Below, in pieces: positions 26,608 through 35,165 of a stretch of 64,000 bases of DNA; the first letter of the stretch is position 1, and the number at the start of each line of letters is the position of its first letter. The DNA is from Bacillus sp. ISL-34 (lineage in GTDB: Bacteria > Bacillota > Bacilli > Bacillales > DSM-1321): assembly GCF_018613325.1 (NCBI RefSeq), contig NZ_JAGGQJ010000011.1, positions 124,001-188,000 on the forward strand. Direction: 5' to 3'. Position numbers and translations under genes: made by a program. Under the pieces are notes generated by a model, which was given only the letters and a program-made list of their open reading frames with translations, was not told the origin of the DNA and did no database searches.

Positions 26608-28047
26608 ATGGTCATGACGGAAACGCTGAAAAAGAAATTATACATTAATGGTAAATGGCAAGAAGCTGAAAAGTTCACGACACTAAAGTCCCCTTATAGC
26701 GGGGAAGTTCTAGCGGAGATTCCTTCGGCAAGCCTTGAAGATGTCGAGTTGGCAATAGAATCAGCCTATCAAGCTAGAAAAACAATGGCAGCTTTACCTA
26801 GTCATAAACGTGCTGCCATACTTGAAAAGCTTGCAAGCCTTTTGGAAAGCCGGAAAGATGAGGCAGCTGAAATAATTGCTAAAGAGGCAGCGAAACCGAT
26901 TAAAACGGCAATGGTTGAAGTATCCCGGACGATTGCCACATATAAATTTGCAGCAGAGGAAGCAAAACGGATTCATGGAGAGACTTTGACGATGGATGCT
27001 ACAGCTGACGGAGAAGGAAGAATAGGATACACAGTCCGTGAGCCTCTAGGTGTCGTGGGTGCGATTACGCCTTTTAATTTTCCGATGAACCTGGTTGCCC
27101 ATAAAGTAGGCCCGGCGATTGCTGCCGGAAATACACTTGTCCTTAAGCCTGCAAGCCAAACACCGCTATCTTCGCTATTTCTTGCTGAACTATTAGCCGA
27201 AACGGATTTGCCGGCAGGTGCGTTTAATTTAGTTACCGGAAGCGGTTCGGTAATCGGTGATAAATTAGTCACCGATTCACGGGTGAAGAGCATTTCATTT
27301 ACTGGAAGTCCGGCTGTCGGAATCGGAATCCGTAATAAGGCCGGGTTAAAGAAAGTGAGTCTTGAACTAGGTTCGAATGCAGCTGTCATCGTTGATAAAG
27401 GGATCAATATTGATAAAATCATCCAACGCTGTGTATCGGCAGCATTCGCTTTTCAAGGGCAGGTCTGTATTTCCTTACAGCGTGCATATGTTCATGAAGA
27501 GGTATATGATGAGTTCGTCAAAAAATTCACAGAAGCAACGAATGGCTTGAAACTTGGAGATTCTTTGGACCCGTCGGTGGATATTTCGGCATTGATCAGC
27601 GCTGGTGATGTACAGCGAAGCCTGGATTGGATCGATGAGGCTAAACAGCACGGTGCGATTGTTGCAGCAGGTGGTAAATCTGAAGGAAATATCCTGCATC
27701 CAACTGTGTTGCTGGAAGTGGATGCAATGCTTAAGGTATCTTGTCAGGAAGTCTTCGCTCCAATTGTTTTGATCAATAAGGTTTCTTCCGTTGAGGAAGC
27801 CATTGACTTGGTCAATGATTCCGAATTCGGATTGCAGGCCGGCATTTACACAGAAAATATCAATCTGGCTCTTTCTGCAGCAGAAAAATTGGAAGTCGGC
27901 GGTGTAATCATTAATGATATCCCAACTTACCGTGTCGACAACATGCCATATGGCGGAGTCAAAAAAAGCGGGACTGGCCGCGAAGGGTTGAAATATGCCA
28001 TTGAAGAAATGACGGAAATGAAATTGGTCATTATTAACCGGAATTAA
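26608..28047 (+). CDS. Aldehyde dehydrogenase paired with the aminotransferase
   Basis: NAD(P)-dependent aldehyde dehydrogenase of 479 residues. Oxyanion Asn157 in TPFNFP, base Glu253 in LELGSNA and nucleophile Cys287 in FQGQVCISLQR are present. The GQVCIS context and LELGSNA recall lactaldehyde/sulfoacetaldehyde/phosphonoacetaldehyde-type dehydrogenases rather than GabD. The start at 26608 is set by AGAGGTG. It is translated from the same message as the aminotransferase, so a two-step amine-to-acid route is likely. The operon ends at a perfect terminator. Confidence 0.88.
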   Translation: MVMTETLKKKLYINGKWQEAEKFTTLKSPYSGEVLAEIPSASLEDVELAIESAYQARKTMAALPSHKRAAILEKLASLLESRKDEAAEIIAKEAAKPIKTAMVEVSRTIATYKFAAEEAKRIHGETLTMDATADGEGRIGYTVREPLGVVGAITPFNFPMNLVAHKVGPAIAAGNTLVLKPASQTPLSSLFLAELLAETDLPAGAFNLVTGSGSVIGDKLVTDSRVKSISFTGSPAVGIGIRNKAGLKKVSLELGSNAAVIVDKGINIDKIIQRCVSAAFAFQGQVCISLQRAYVHEEVYDEFVKKFTEATNGLKLGDSLDPSVDISALISAGDVQRSLDWIDEAKQHGAIVAAGGKSEGNILHPTVLLEVDAMLKVSCQEVFAPIVLINKVSSVEEAIDLVNDSEFGLQAGIYTENINLALSAAEKLEVGGVIINDIPTYRVDNMPYGGVKKSGTGREGLKYAIEEMTEMKLVIINRN

Positions 28048-28051
28048 TCAG

Positions 28052-28083
28052 AAAAGAGATGAGCAGCTGCTCATCTCTTTTTT
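28052..28083 (+). terminator. Terminator after the aminotransferase-ALDH operon
   Basis: Perfect 15-bp inverted repeat AAAAGAGATGAGCAG with T tract. Confidence 0.93.
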
Positions 28084-28133
28084 CTATGAAACTTGAAAGA
28101 GTTTGGCCCATGAGTTATGCAAAAATGAATAGG

Positions 28134-28151
28134 TAATTCACGATTGAATTT
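28134..28151 (+). promoter_or_regulatory. Possible degenerate enhancer palindrome
   Basis: TAATTCACGATTGAATTT keeps the ATTC-N6-GAAT core of the three palindromes at 25082-25151 and lies 51 bp before the second -24 element. Outer bases differ. Confidence 0.4.
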
Positions 28152-28201
28152 AAATGAGACAGGAAAGGGCAAAAAAACGTAAGTTACCTAATATTTCAAA
28201 C

Positions 28202-28217
28202 TGGCATGAATCTTGCT
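28202..28217 (+). promoter_or_regulatory. Sigma-54 promoter of the betaine-aldehyde-type dehydrogenase
   Basis: TGGCATGAATCTTGCT matches TGGCAY-N5-TTGCW and differs from the first promoter at only two spacer bases. It lies 48 nt before the start codon. Confidence 0.88.
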
Positions 28218-28264
28218 CATATCTAATATATAGGTAGATAACTTAAAACCGAGGAGGAAATTAC

Positions 28265-29785
28265 ATGCAGGAAACTTTGCAAAATAATATGAAAAAAGAA
28301 GGAACGGGAGCACTGGACTTAAAGATGTTCATCAATGGGGAATGGGTGAATTCGACTTCAGGTGAAAAGAGGGATGTATTGAATCCGGCCACGGAGGAAG
28401 TTATTGCCAAAGCTGCCGAAGGAACACAGGAAGATGTGGATGCAGCGGTCGAGGCAGCAAAATACGCTTTCTATGAAGGTGGTTGGTGGGGAACTCCTGC
28501 AGTGGAAAGAGCTCGCATTTTATTCAAAATAGCCGACAAAATAGAAGAAAAAGCTGAAGAACTAGCGACGTTGGAAACATTGGATAATGGGAAACCATTG
28601 CGTGAGGCTCGTTATGATATAGCTGATTCAGCAGCCTGTTTTAGATATTATGCAGGATTGGCTACAAAACCGACTGGTCAGACTTTTGAAGTTCCTGACG
28701 GTCAGCAAGCGATGGTCGTAAGGGAACCGATCGGTGTATGCGGCCAGATCGTTCCTTGGAATTTCCCTCTAATGATGTCAGCCTGGAAACTGGCTCCGGC
28801 GCTTGCTGCAGGAAATTCCGTTGTATTCAAACCATCTGAAATCACTCCGGTGACAGCGGTAAAACTATTTGAAATCATGGATGAGGTCGGATTGCCAAAG
28901 GGTGTCGCAAACCTTGTTTTAGGAGCAGGGCCAGTTGTCGGACAAGCCATTGCCGAACATGAAGATATCGATAAAGTGGCATTTACGGGAGGAACGGCAA
29001 CAGGACGTAAGATCATGGAGGCTTCACTGGGTAACCTAAAGAAAGTGACATTGGAGCTCGGCGGGAAATCGCCTAATATCGTATTTGCGGACTCTGACTT
29101 TGAGACTGCCGTTGATTATGCTCTGTACGGGATTTTCTGTAATCAAGGACAAGTATGCTCAGCAGGCTCCCGTTTACTGTTGGAAGAGTCCATTTACGAT
29201 CAGTTCATTGCAAGTCTTACTGCGAAGGCGAAAAAAATTAAAGTAGGTTCAGGTTCTGATGAAGAAAGCCAGATGGGACCTATCGTTTCAGAAGCACATA
29301 TGAACAAAATATTATCGTATATCCAAATCGGAAAAGAAGAAGGTGCCAAAATAATCGTCGGTGGAAATCGAATTAAAGAAGAAGGCTTGGATAAAGGTTA
29401 CTTTGTCGAACCTACTATTTTTGTTGATACGACACCGGACATGCGGATTGTCCAGGAAGAAATTTTTGGACCGGTGCTTGTCGTTCAAAAATTCAAGGAT
29501 GAAGCGGAAGCACTTCGACTTGCCAATGATACGAAATATGGTTTAGCGGGAGCGGTGTTCACGAATGATATCGCAAAAGCGTACCGTGTCATTAAAAAAG
29601 TGCGTGCCGGAATCACGTGGATTAACTCATATCATCCGACTTATAACGAAGCTCCTTGGGGAGGGTTCAAGCAAAGCGGAAATGGACGCGAACTGGGAAC
29701 TTTCGGTTACGAAGCTTATACTGAAGTGAAGCAAATCAATAACAACTTGGATATCCAGCCAACAGGCTGGTTTGATGAAGAGTAA
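28265..29785 (+). CDS. Betaine-aldehyde-type aldehyde dehydrogenase (DhaS/GbsA-like)
   Basis: NAD-dependent aldehyde dehydrogenase of 506 residues. Asn166 in VPWNFP, Glu264 in LELGGKSPN and Cys298 in GQVCSAGSR are the catalytic set. The ending PWGGFKQSGNGRELG...YTEVKQ resembles GbsA and DhaS. It may oxidise betaine aldehyde, gamma-aminobutyraldehyde or a general aliphatic aldehyde. An extra N-terminal 18 residues precede the usual start, but GAGGAGG fits the first ATG. It is monocistronic under its own sigma-54 promoter, which suggests co-induction with the aminotransferase operon and a linked pathway. Confidence 0.88.
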   Translation: MQETLQNNMKKEGTGALDLKMFINGEWVNSTSGEKRDVLNPATEEVIAKAAEGTQEDVDAAVEAAKYAFYEGGWWGTPAVERARILFKIADKIEEKAEELATLETLDNGKPLREARYDIADSAACFRYYAGLATKPTGQTFEVPDGQQAMVVREPIGVCGQIVPWNFPLMMSAWKLAPALAAGNSVVFKPSEITPVTAVKLFEIMDEVGLPKGVANLVLGAGPVVGQAIAEHEDIDKVAFTGGTATGRKIMEASLGNLKKVTLELGGKSPNIVFADSDFETAVDYALYGIFCNQGQVCSAGSRLLLEESIYDQFIASLTAKAKKIKVGSGSDEESQMGPIVSEAHMNKILSYIQIGKEEGAKIIVGGNRIKEEGLDKGYFVEPTIFVDTTPDMRIVQEEIFGPVLVVQKFKDEAEALRLANDTKYGLAGAVFTNDIAKAYRVIKKVRAGITWINSYHPTYNEAPWGGFKQSGNGRELGTFGYEAYTEVKQINNNLDIQPTGWFDEE

Positions 29786-29796
29786 ATAGCTTGACG

Positions 29797-29828
29797 AAAA
29801 GGCTGTTCCTTAGGGAACAGCCTTTTTT
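29797..29828 (+). terminator. Terminator after the second aldehyde dehydrogenase
   Basis: AAAAGGCTGTTCC/GGAACAGCCTTTT stem, TTAG loop, T tract. Confidence 0.93.
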
Positions 29829-29832
29829 GTGG

Positions 29833-29979
29833 AATCGGAGATAAAATGCCGAAATCGGAGTTATAATCCGAGAAACGGAGATAAAATCCGGAAAATCGGA
29901 GATATAATCCGAGAATCGGAGATAAAATCCGGAAAATCGGAGATATAATCCCGGAATCGCCGATAAATGTCGGAATCGC
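29833..29979. repeat. Tandem array of about seven 20-bp palindromic units
   Basis: Degenerate units of AATCGGAGATAAAATCCG(GA) type follow head to tail. Each has CGGA...TCCG arms around an A/T core, with TAAAATCCGGAA and TATAATCCGAG forms alternating. The array fills the gap between two convergent genes. No spacers or cas genes occur, so it is not CRISPR. Confidence 0.8.
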
Positions 29980-30007
29980 AACATATTTAAAGATTGCTCA
30001 CCACAAT

Positions 30008-32056
30008 TTACTTTTGTTTGACTTTTTCAAGATCCACGCGACCTGAGAAGAAAACGGCGCCATTCCCCATATCTGCGAGGCGATCCGGGGTAAGGGAATT
30101 GATGTGTTGTTTGGTTTCAGGTGTATTCTGCCACAAGCCCTGGCTGACAAGAACGCCGGGTAACACATTTTCACCGGGAGCAGCGGTAAGCAAACATTCA
30201 CCGCGACCGTTCCAGATTTTAACCATATCTCCGGGGGCTATCCCCATTGTTTTGGCATCAGCGGCATTCATGTGCAGTTTCGGTTCCTTCTCCATGGAGA
30301 TATGTTTGGCATTATTTGAAAAGGTTGAATTCAAGAAATTGTGATTAGGTGCCGGAATGAATAAAAATGGCAGGTCGCTGTCTTTGATGATTGGCGTATA
30401 TGTTGGCAAAGGCTCGTATCCATCCCGCTTCATCCGTTCGGAATAAAGTTCGATTTTACCGCTTGGTGTCGGGAGTTTGCCAGGGAACATCGGCTGCATT
30501 TTTGCTTTGACAAATTGATTCCTTGAAAGGGAGTCATAGGTGATGCCTTCCAAATGCGGGTTGTCGGGAAAATTCAGAGCCTGCCGTATCATATCTTCCT
30601 CTGAATCTCTAAATGCTTGTTCCCCAAATCCCATCCCAACAGCCAACAGTTTGAACAATTCAACATTCGATTTCGATTCGCCATATTTTTCGATTACAGG
30701 TTTTTGTATTTGGATGTAATTATGCCAGTATGAATTATAAAAATCCTCCGTTTCATAAGATGATGTGGCAGGGAGGACGAGGTCGGCCAACATGGCCGTT
30801 TCGGTTAAGAATAGATCATGGACCACTGTGAATAGATCTTCCCGCATTAGACCTTCCTGCACCTTATTTGCATTCGGAGCGACAAGTGCCGGGTTGGAGC
30901 CGTATACAAACATGGAGCGAATCGGGTTTTCTTTTTCCAGAAGAGCTTGACCGATTTGGTTCATATTAATGGTCCGGGTAGCTTTATTTTGCAATAAATC
31001 AGGGCGTCTTAAGGCATTTGTATTAAAGGCGAGATATCCTGAATTCCCTTTGATGGCTCCGCCGCCTTCCGCCATCCATTGGCCGGTGAGTGCAGGCAGG
31101 CAGGCAATGGTACGTACTGCCATGCCGCCATTGTCATGGTGCTGCAGGCCGTTGCCTATCCGAACGAATGATGGACTGGTGGTGCCGTACATCCTGGCTA
31201 ATTCATATAAGTCATCAATTGGAACGCCAGTGATCGCGGAGACGGTCGCAGGGTCATATTGGCGGACGTGTTCGCGCAATTCAGCAGCACCCACTGTGTA
31301 TTCATCGAGAAAGGGCTGGTCGACTAGATTCTCGGCAAATAGAATATGCATTAATCCGAGGGCGAGCGCACTATCGGTACCAGGCAGAATCGGTATGAAC
31401 CAATCGGCCCACTTGCCGGTTTGGTTTTTATGTACGTCAATGACAACTACTTTGGCCCCGTTTTTTCGGGCTTGCTGGGCAAGCGTAACTTGGTGCATAT
31501 TTGTGCTCACGGCGTTAATGCCCCACATGATGAAAAGCTTTGTATGAATCGTTTCTTCTGGGTCGGTGCCGAATGAACCACCCATTGTATAGCTGTATCC
31601 GACTGAGCCGGCCGCGTTACAAATGGAACGCTCGAGCATGCTTGCACCGAGTTTATGGAAAAAACGGCGATCCATCCCCTCAGCGCTAAGATTGCCCATG
31701 TTTCCGTAAAAGCTGTAGGGAAGTATGCTTTCCGGACCGTGCATTTCGATCAGGTCTTTCCATTTGGAAGTGATTGTGTCAATGGCCTCTTCCCAGCTGA
31801 TTGGAGCAAAATTCCCTTCTCCTTTCGGACCGATGCGCTTTAATGGCTGCTTTAAGCGTTTGGGGTCATATAGGCGGGCAGCCATGTTGCGGACTTTGTT
31901 GCAAATATTTCCTTTGGTGACTGGGTGATCGGGGTCTCCTTGAACTTTAATGATTTTCCCGTCTTTTTTGTGCAGCAGTAAACCGCATTGATCAGGACAG
32001 TCAAGAGAGCAAACAGAGGGAAAGACTCCATCTGGCTGATTGATATAGGTTTGCAT
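30008..32056 (-). CDS. Molybdopterin oxidoreductase (YyaE-like)
   Basis: DMSO-reductase family catalytic subunit of 682 residues. An N-terminal [4Fe-4S] site is formed by Cys16, Cys20, Cys24 and Cys52. Mo-bisMGD binding regions follow (MWGINAVSTNMHQ, PGTDSALALGLMHILF, YGSNPALVAPNANKV). The C-terminal dinucleotide domain starts near 560 (FIPAPNHNFLNSTF; IAPGDMVKIWNGRGE). There is no Tat signal, so it is cytoplasmic. B. subtilis YyaE is the nearest remembered relative and has unknown substrate. No iron-sulfur or membrane anchor subunit is adjacent. AGGAGG precedes the ATG by eight nt. Confidence 0.9.
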   Translation of the reverse strand: MQTYINQPDGVFPSVCSLDCPDQCGLLLHKKDGKIIKVQGDPDHPVTKGNICNKVRNMAARLYDPKRLKQPLKRIGPKGEGNFAPISWEEAIDTITSKWKDLIEMHGPESILPYSFYGNMGNLSAEGMDRRFFHKLGASMLERSICNAAGSVGYSYTMGGSFGTDPEETIHTKLFIMWGINAVSTNMHQVTLAQQARKNGAKVVVIDVHKNQTGKWADWFIPILPGTDSALALGLMHILFAENLVDQPFLDEYTVGAAELREHVRQYDPATVSAITGVPIDDLYELARMYGTTSPSFVRIGNGLQHHDNGGMAVRTIACLPALTGQWMAEGGGAIKGNSGYLAFNTNALRRPDLLQNKATRTINMNQIGQALLEKENPIRSMFVYGSNPALVAPNANKVQEGLMREDLFTVVHDLFLTETAMLADLVLPATSSYETEDFYNSYWHNYIQIQKPVIEKYGESKSNVELFKLLAVGMGFGEQAFRDSEEDMIRQALNFPDNPHLEGITYDSLSRNQFVKAKMQPMFPGKLPTPSGKIELYSERMKRDGYEPLPTYTPIIKDSDLPFLFIPAPNHNFLNSTFSNNAKHISMEKEPKLHMNAADAKTMGIAPGDMVKIWNGRGECLLTAAPGENVLPGVLVSQGLWQNTPETKQHINSLTPDRLADMGNGAVFFSGRVDLEKVKQK

Positions 32057-32207
32057 GGCGTATTCCTCCTAATAATTTAATCTAATAAAATGAATTTTCT
32101 TAATTATATTGAAAGTGAAATCGTTGAAAGGTGCAAGAACTTCTTAACATATGTTTTTTTTTCTGATAAGCTTACAAGATGAAAATTTAACCTAGGAGGA
32201 TTCATTC

Positions 32208-33677
32208 TTGGATTATGGAATTATAATATCAATAGGAATATACATGGCAGGCATGCTGTTAATTGGTTATTTGGCCTATCGGAAAACGGCCAACTTAACC
32301 GATTACATGCTTGGCGGACGGAACTTGGGACCGGCTGTAACTGCATTGAGTGCAGGTGCTTCAGATATGAGCGGCTGGCTGTTGATGGGTCTTCCGGGTG
32401 CAATGTACATAAGCGGTTTAAGTGCTGGCTGGATTGTCGTCGGCCTGTGTGCAGGGTCTTATTTAAACTGGTTATTCGTGGCACCAAGACTGCGGACATA
32501 TACGGAAGTGGCCGGCAATTCGATTACGATTCCCGACTTTTTGGGAAATCGGTTTAAAGATGGCTCCCGGGTCTTAAAAGTGGTATCAGCCTCGGTCATA
32601 TTAATTTTCTTCACCTTTTACACATCTTCAGGAATGGTAGCAGGCGGTGAGCTTTTCCGCTCGGCTTTCAATTTGGATTACCGGTGGGGCATCTGGCTGA
32701 CGGCGAGCGTTGTTATTCTTTATACATTGTTTGGCGGATTCCTGGCTGTTAGCTGGACCGACTTCGTACAAGGCACGATCATGTTCATTGCCTTAATTCT
32801 AGTACCGGTTGTCACGATTGTAAATATTGGCGGCTGGGATCCTACCTTTAATGAAATAAAATCGATTAACCCGAATTTATTGCATGTTTTTGAAGGAACT
32901 TCAACCATTGGCATCATATCCCTTCTGGCTTGGGGGCTTGGTTATTTCGGGCAGCCTCATATTATCGTTCGATTCATGGCGATTTCATCTGTTAAAGAAT
33001 TGAAAAGCGCACGGCGAATCGGTATGGGCTGGATGATTTTCGCTATCGTCGGTGCGATGTTCACCGGGTTGGTGGGGATTGCTTATTTTAACCTGACAGG
33101 CAGTCCTTTAGGGGAAAAAAATGCTGAGTCCGTCTTCATCATTTTAGCTAAAGAACTGTTTCCTTCTCTAATTACAGGCTTCTTGTTGGCTGCGATTTTA
33201 GCAGCGGTCATGAGTACGATTGCATCACAGCTGTTAGTATCGGCAAGTGCCCTGACCGATGACTTCTATAAGCAGTTCATTCGGCCGAATGCATCTGATA
33301 AGGAATTGGTGCTGGTAGGCCGGTTTGGTGTATTGGCGATATCTGCCATTGCTTTATTATTGGCGTTTAATCCAAGCGGTACGATCCTTAAATTGGTGGG
33401 TTATGCATGGGCTGGTTTTGGAGCGGCTTTCGGTCCGGTCATTCTGTTAAGCCTGTACTGGAAACGGATGACGAAATGGGGAGCCCTGGCGGGAATGATT
33501 GTCGGTACGGCAACAGTGATCGTCTGGGATATGATCGATAAGTTCGCTGAAGTATACGAAATCATTCCTGGTTTCATCGCTGGTTCGATAGCGGTGGTCG
33601 TTTTCAGCTTATTATCGGCCAAGCCTACAAAAGATATAGAAGAAGAATTCAAACAAGCCATCAAAAACCTTTCTTGA
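32208..33677 (+). CDS. putP: Sodium/proline symporter (PutP/OpuE type)
   Basis: Sodium:solute symporter of 489 residues with about 13 membrane helices. Hallmarks are TDYMLGGRNLGPAVTALSAGASDMSGWLLMGLPG, the ALYTLFGGFLAVSWTDFVQG-like loop, GWGLGYFGQPHIIVRFMA-like region and AAVMSTIASQLLVSASALTDDFY, all matching proline carriers. The start is TTG with AGGAGG eight nt upstream. It may serve proline catabolism (PutP) or osmoprotection (OpuE); no put genes are adjacent to decide. Confidence 0.92.
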   Translation: MDYGIIISIGIYMAGMLLIGYLAYRKTANLTDYMLGGRNLGPAVTALSAGASDMSGWLLMGLPGAMYISGLSAGWIVVGLCAGSYLNWLFVAPRLRTYTEVAGNSITIPDFLGNRFKDGSRVLKVVSASVILIFFTFYTSSGMVAGGELFRSAFNLDYRWGIWLTASVVILYTLFGGFLAVSWTDFVQGTIMFIALILVPVVTIVNIGGWDPTFNEIKSINPNLLHVFEGTSTIGIISLLAWGLGYFGQPHIIVRFMAISSVKELKSARRIGMGWMIFAIVGAMFTGLVGIAYFNLTGSPLGEKNAESVFIILAKELFPSLITGFLLAAILAAVMSTIASQLLVSASALTDDFYKQFIRPNASDKELVLVGRFGVLAISAIALLLAFNPSGTILKLVGYAWAGFGAAFGPVILLSLYWKRMTKWGALAGMIVGTATVIVWDMIDKFAEVYEIIPGFIAGSIAVVVFSLLSAKPTKDIEEEFKQAIKNLS

Positions 33678-33684
33678 TCATTGA

Positions 33685-33714
33685 AGCATTTCAGTAAAAA
33701 TGCTGGGATTTTTT
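33685..33714 (+). terminator. Terminator after putP
   Basis: AGCATTT/AAATGCT stem then GGGA and six T residues. Confidence 0.75.
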
Positions 33715-33761
33715 AGCGATATAAAACAATGAATGCAATATATATGGTACAATATCCATAG

Positions 33762-33794
33762 AGTCCTTATGTTGAAAACATGAGGGCTTTTTTT
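33762..33794 (+). terminator. Hairpin with T tract in the kinase leader
   Basis: AGTCCTTATGT/ACATGAGGGCT stem with two mismatches, followed by seven T residues. It lies between a TACAAT -10-like element (33748) and the kinase start, so it could attenuate the kinase transcript or end a short RNA. Confidence 0.5.
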
Positions 33795-33840
33795 GAGTGA
33801 TTTGGGAATAATAAACCAAAAACAATACAAAGGAAAAAAT

Positions 33841-35118
33841 ATGAACCAATCTCATAAAATTGCATGTAAAGTGGCTTTTATATATATAATCATTGGGGTC
33901 TTATGGATTATCGTTACTGATTACATCTCCATGACACAGGCAAGGGCAGATGTTCAGATATATGCAATGTTTCAACATTCCAAAGGGTGGATGTTCATTT
34001 TCATAACCGGGCTTTTCCTATACATCATAATCAGGTATTGGACGGGGAAAATGTTGAGGTCCCAACAGGAATTCATTCTGAAGGATGAACAGTATCGGTC
34101 GCTGTTCAAGCATAACCCGGATTGTGTCCTTGAACTGAATCTCGAAGGAAATGTTGTTTCGATAAACCCGGAAGCTGAAAAACTTTTAGGTCATCACAGT
34201 GACAATTTGAAAGGCAAGAATGCGAATCATCTTCTCAACTGGAATGAAAGTGATAAAGTATCTGAATTCTTTATACAGTCCCTTCAAGGCGAGGCTGTTA
34301 AATTCGAAACGACCATCCAGAATGGCAGTGATGAAAAACGGATAATCCGTGTAACCTTTTTACCGATCATCGTTCATGCGGAAATGCTTGGAGTATATGC
34401 TATCGTTAGGGATATTACTGAATTGCGGCGCGAAGAGGAATTGATGATCATGTCTGAAAAGCTATCTGTAATCGGACATCTGGCTGCGGCCGTCGCACAT
34501 GAGATAAGGAATCCGCTGACATCGTTAAAAGGATTCGTACAATTAATGGATATGACCCAGGAGGTAAACCCGCTGCATTCTGATATCATGTTGAAGGAAA
34601 TTGACCGAATCAATATTATCTCAAGTGAACTTTTGGTTCTTGGGAAGAAACAGGATGTCGCATTCCGCAGGATCGATCTTGCCGACAGTTTACAACAGGT
34701 ATTCACGTTGATGAAAGCAGAAACGAATTTGAATAATATCGAAATGGGGTTCAGGGTTAAAACCGCCGAACCGATTTATATTATGGCTGATTCAATTGAA
34801 CTTAAACAGTTGATTATCAATATCGTCAAGAACAGCATTGAAGCGATTAAGGATAATGGGAAAATTGATATATCGCTGCAAATCATCGATGGACAAGCTG
34901 TTGTCAGCGTGAGTGATAATGGCATGGGAATGGGGCCCGAGCGCCTTGAACGGATTGGTGAGCCTTTTTATTCGACGAAGGAAAAGGGCACAGGGATCGG
35001 GCTTGCAATTTGCCGGAAGATCGTTCATCGCCTTCAGGGGGAAATGCATTTTGAAAGTGAGATAAATGAAGGAACGACGGTTACAATACGTATTCCGTTG
35101 GCTACTGGACAAGAATAA
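33841..35118 (+). CDS. PAS-domain sensor histidine kinase
   Basis: Membrane histidine kinase of 425 residues, resembling Bacillus sporulation kinases. Two membrane helices (about 9-30 and 50-68) enclose a very short outer loop. A PAS domain follows (about 80-195; YRSLFKHNPDCVLELNLEGNVVSINPEAEKLLGH), then HisKA with phospho-acceptor His220 in AVAHEIRNPLTSLKGF. The HATPase domain shows IVKNSIEAI, VSDNGMGM and GTGIGLAICRKI. No response regulator is adjacent, so it is an orphan that may feed Spo0F. The start at 33841 fits AAAGGA; a TTG frame from 33793 begins inside the leader hairpin's T tract. Confidence 0.9.
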   Translation: MNQSHKIACKVAFIYIIIGVLWIIVTDYISMTQARADVQIYAMFQHSKGWMFIFITGLFLYIIIRYWTGKMLRSQQEFILKDEQYRSLFKHNPDCVLELNLEGNVVSINPEAEKLLGHHSDNLKGKNANHLLNWNESDKVSEFFIQSLQGEAVKFETTIQNGSDEKRIIRVTFLPIIVHAEMLGVYAIVRDITELRREEELMIMSEKLSVIGHLAAAVAHEIRNPLTSLKGFVQLMDMTQEVNPLHSDIMLKEIDRINIISSELLVLGKKQDVAFRRIDLADSLQQVFTLMKAETNLNNIEMGFRVKTAEPIYIMADSIELKQLIINIVKNSIEAIKDNGKIDISLQIIDGQAVVSVSDNGMGMGPERLERIGEPFYSTKEKGTGIGLAICRKIVHRLQGEMHFESEINEGTTVTIRIPLATGQE

Positions 35119-35165
35119 ATGGTACTATGAAAGATAGGAAAAGTTTTATATTAAAGGAGAACGAT

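Noticed and set aside
29833..29979. CRISPR array
   Set aside because: Units are tandem without unique spacers and no cas genes are present.
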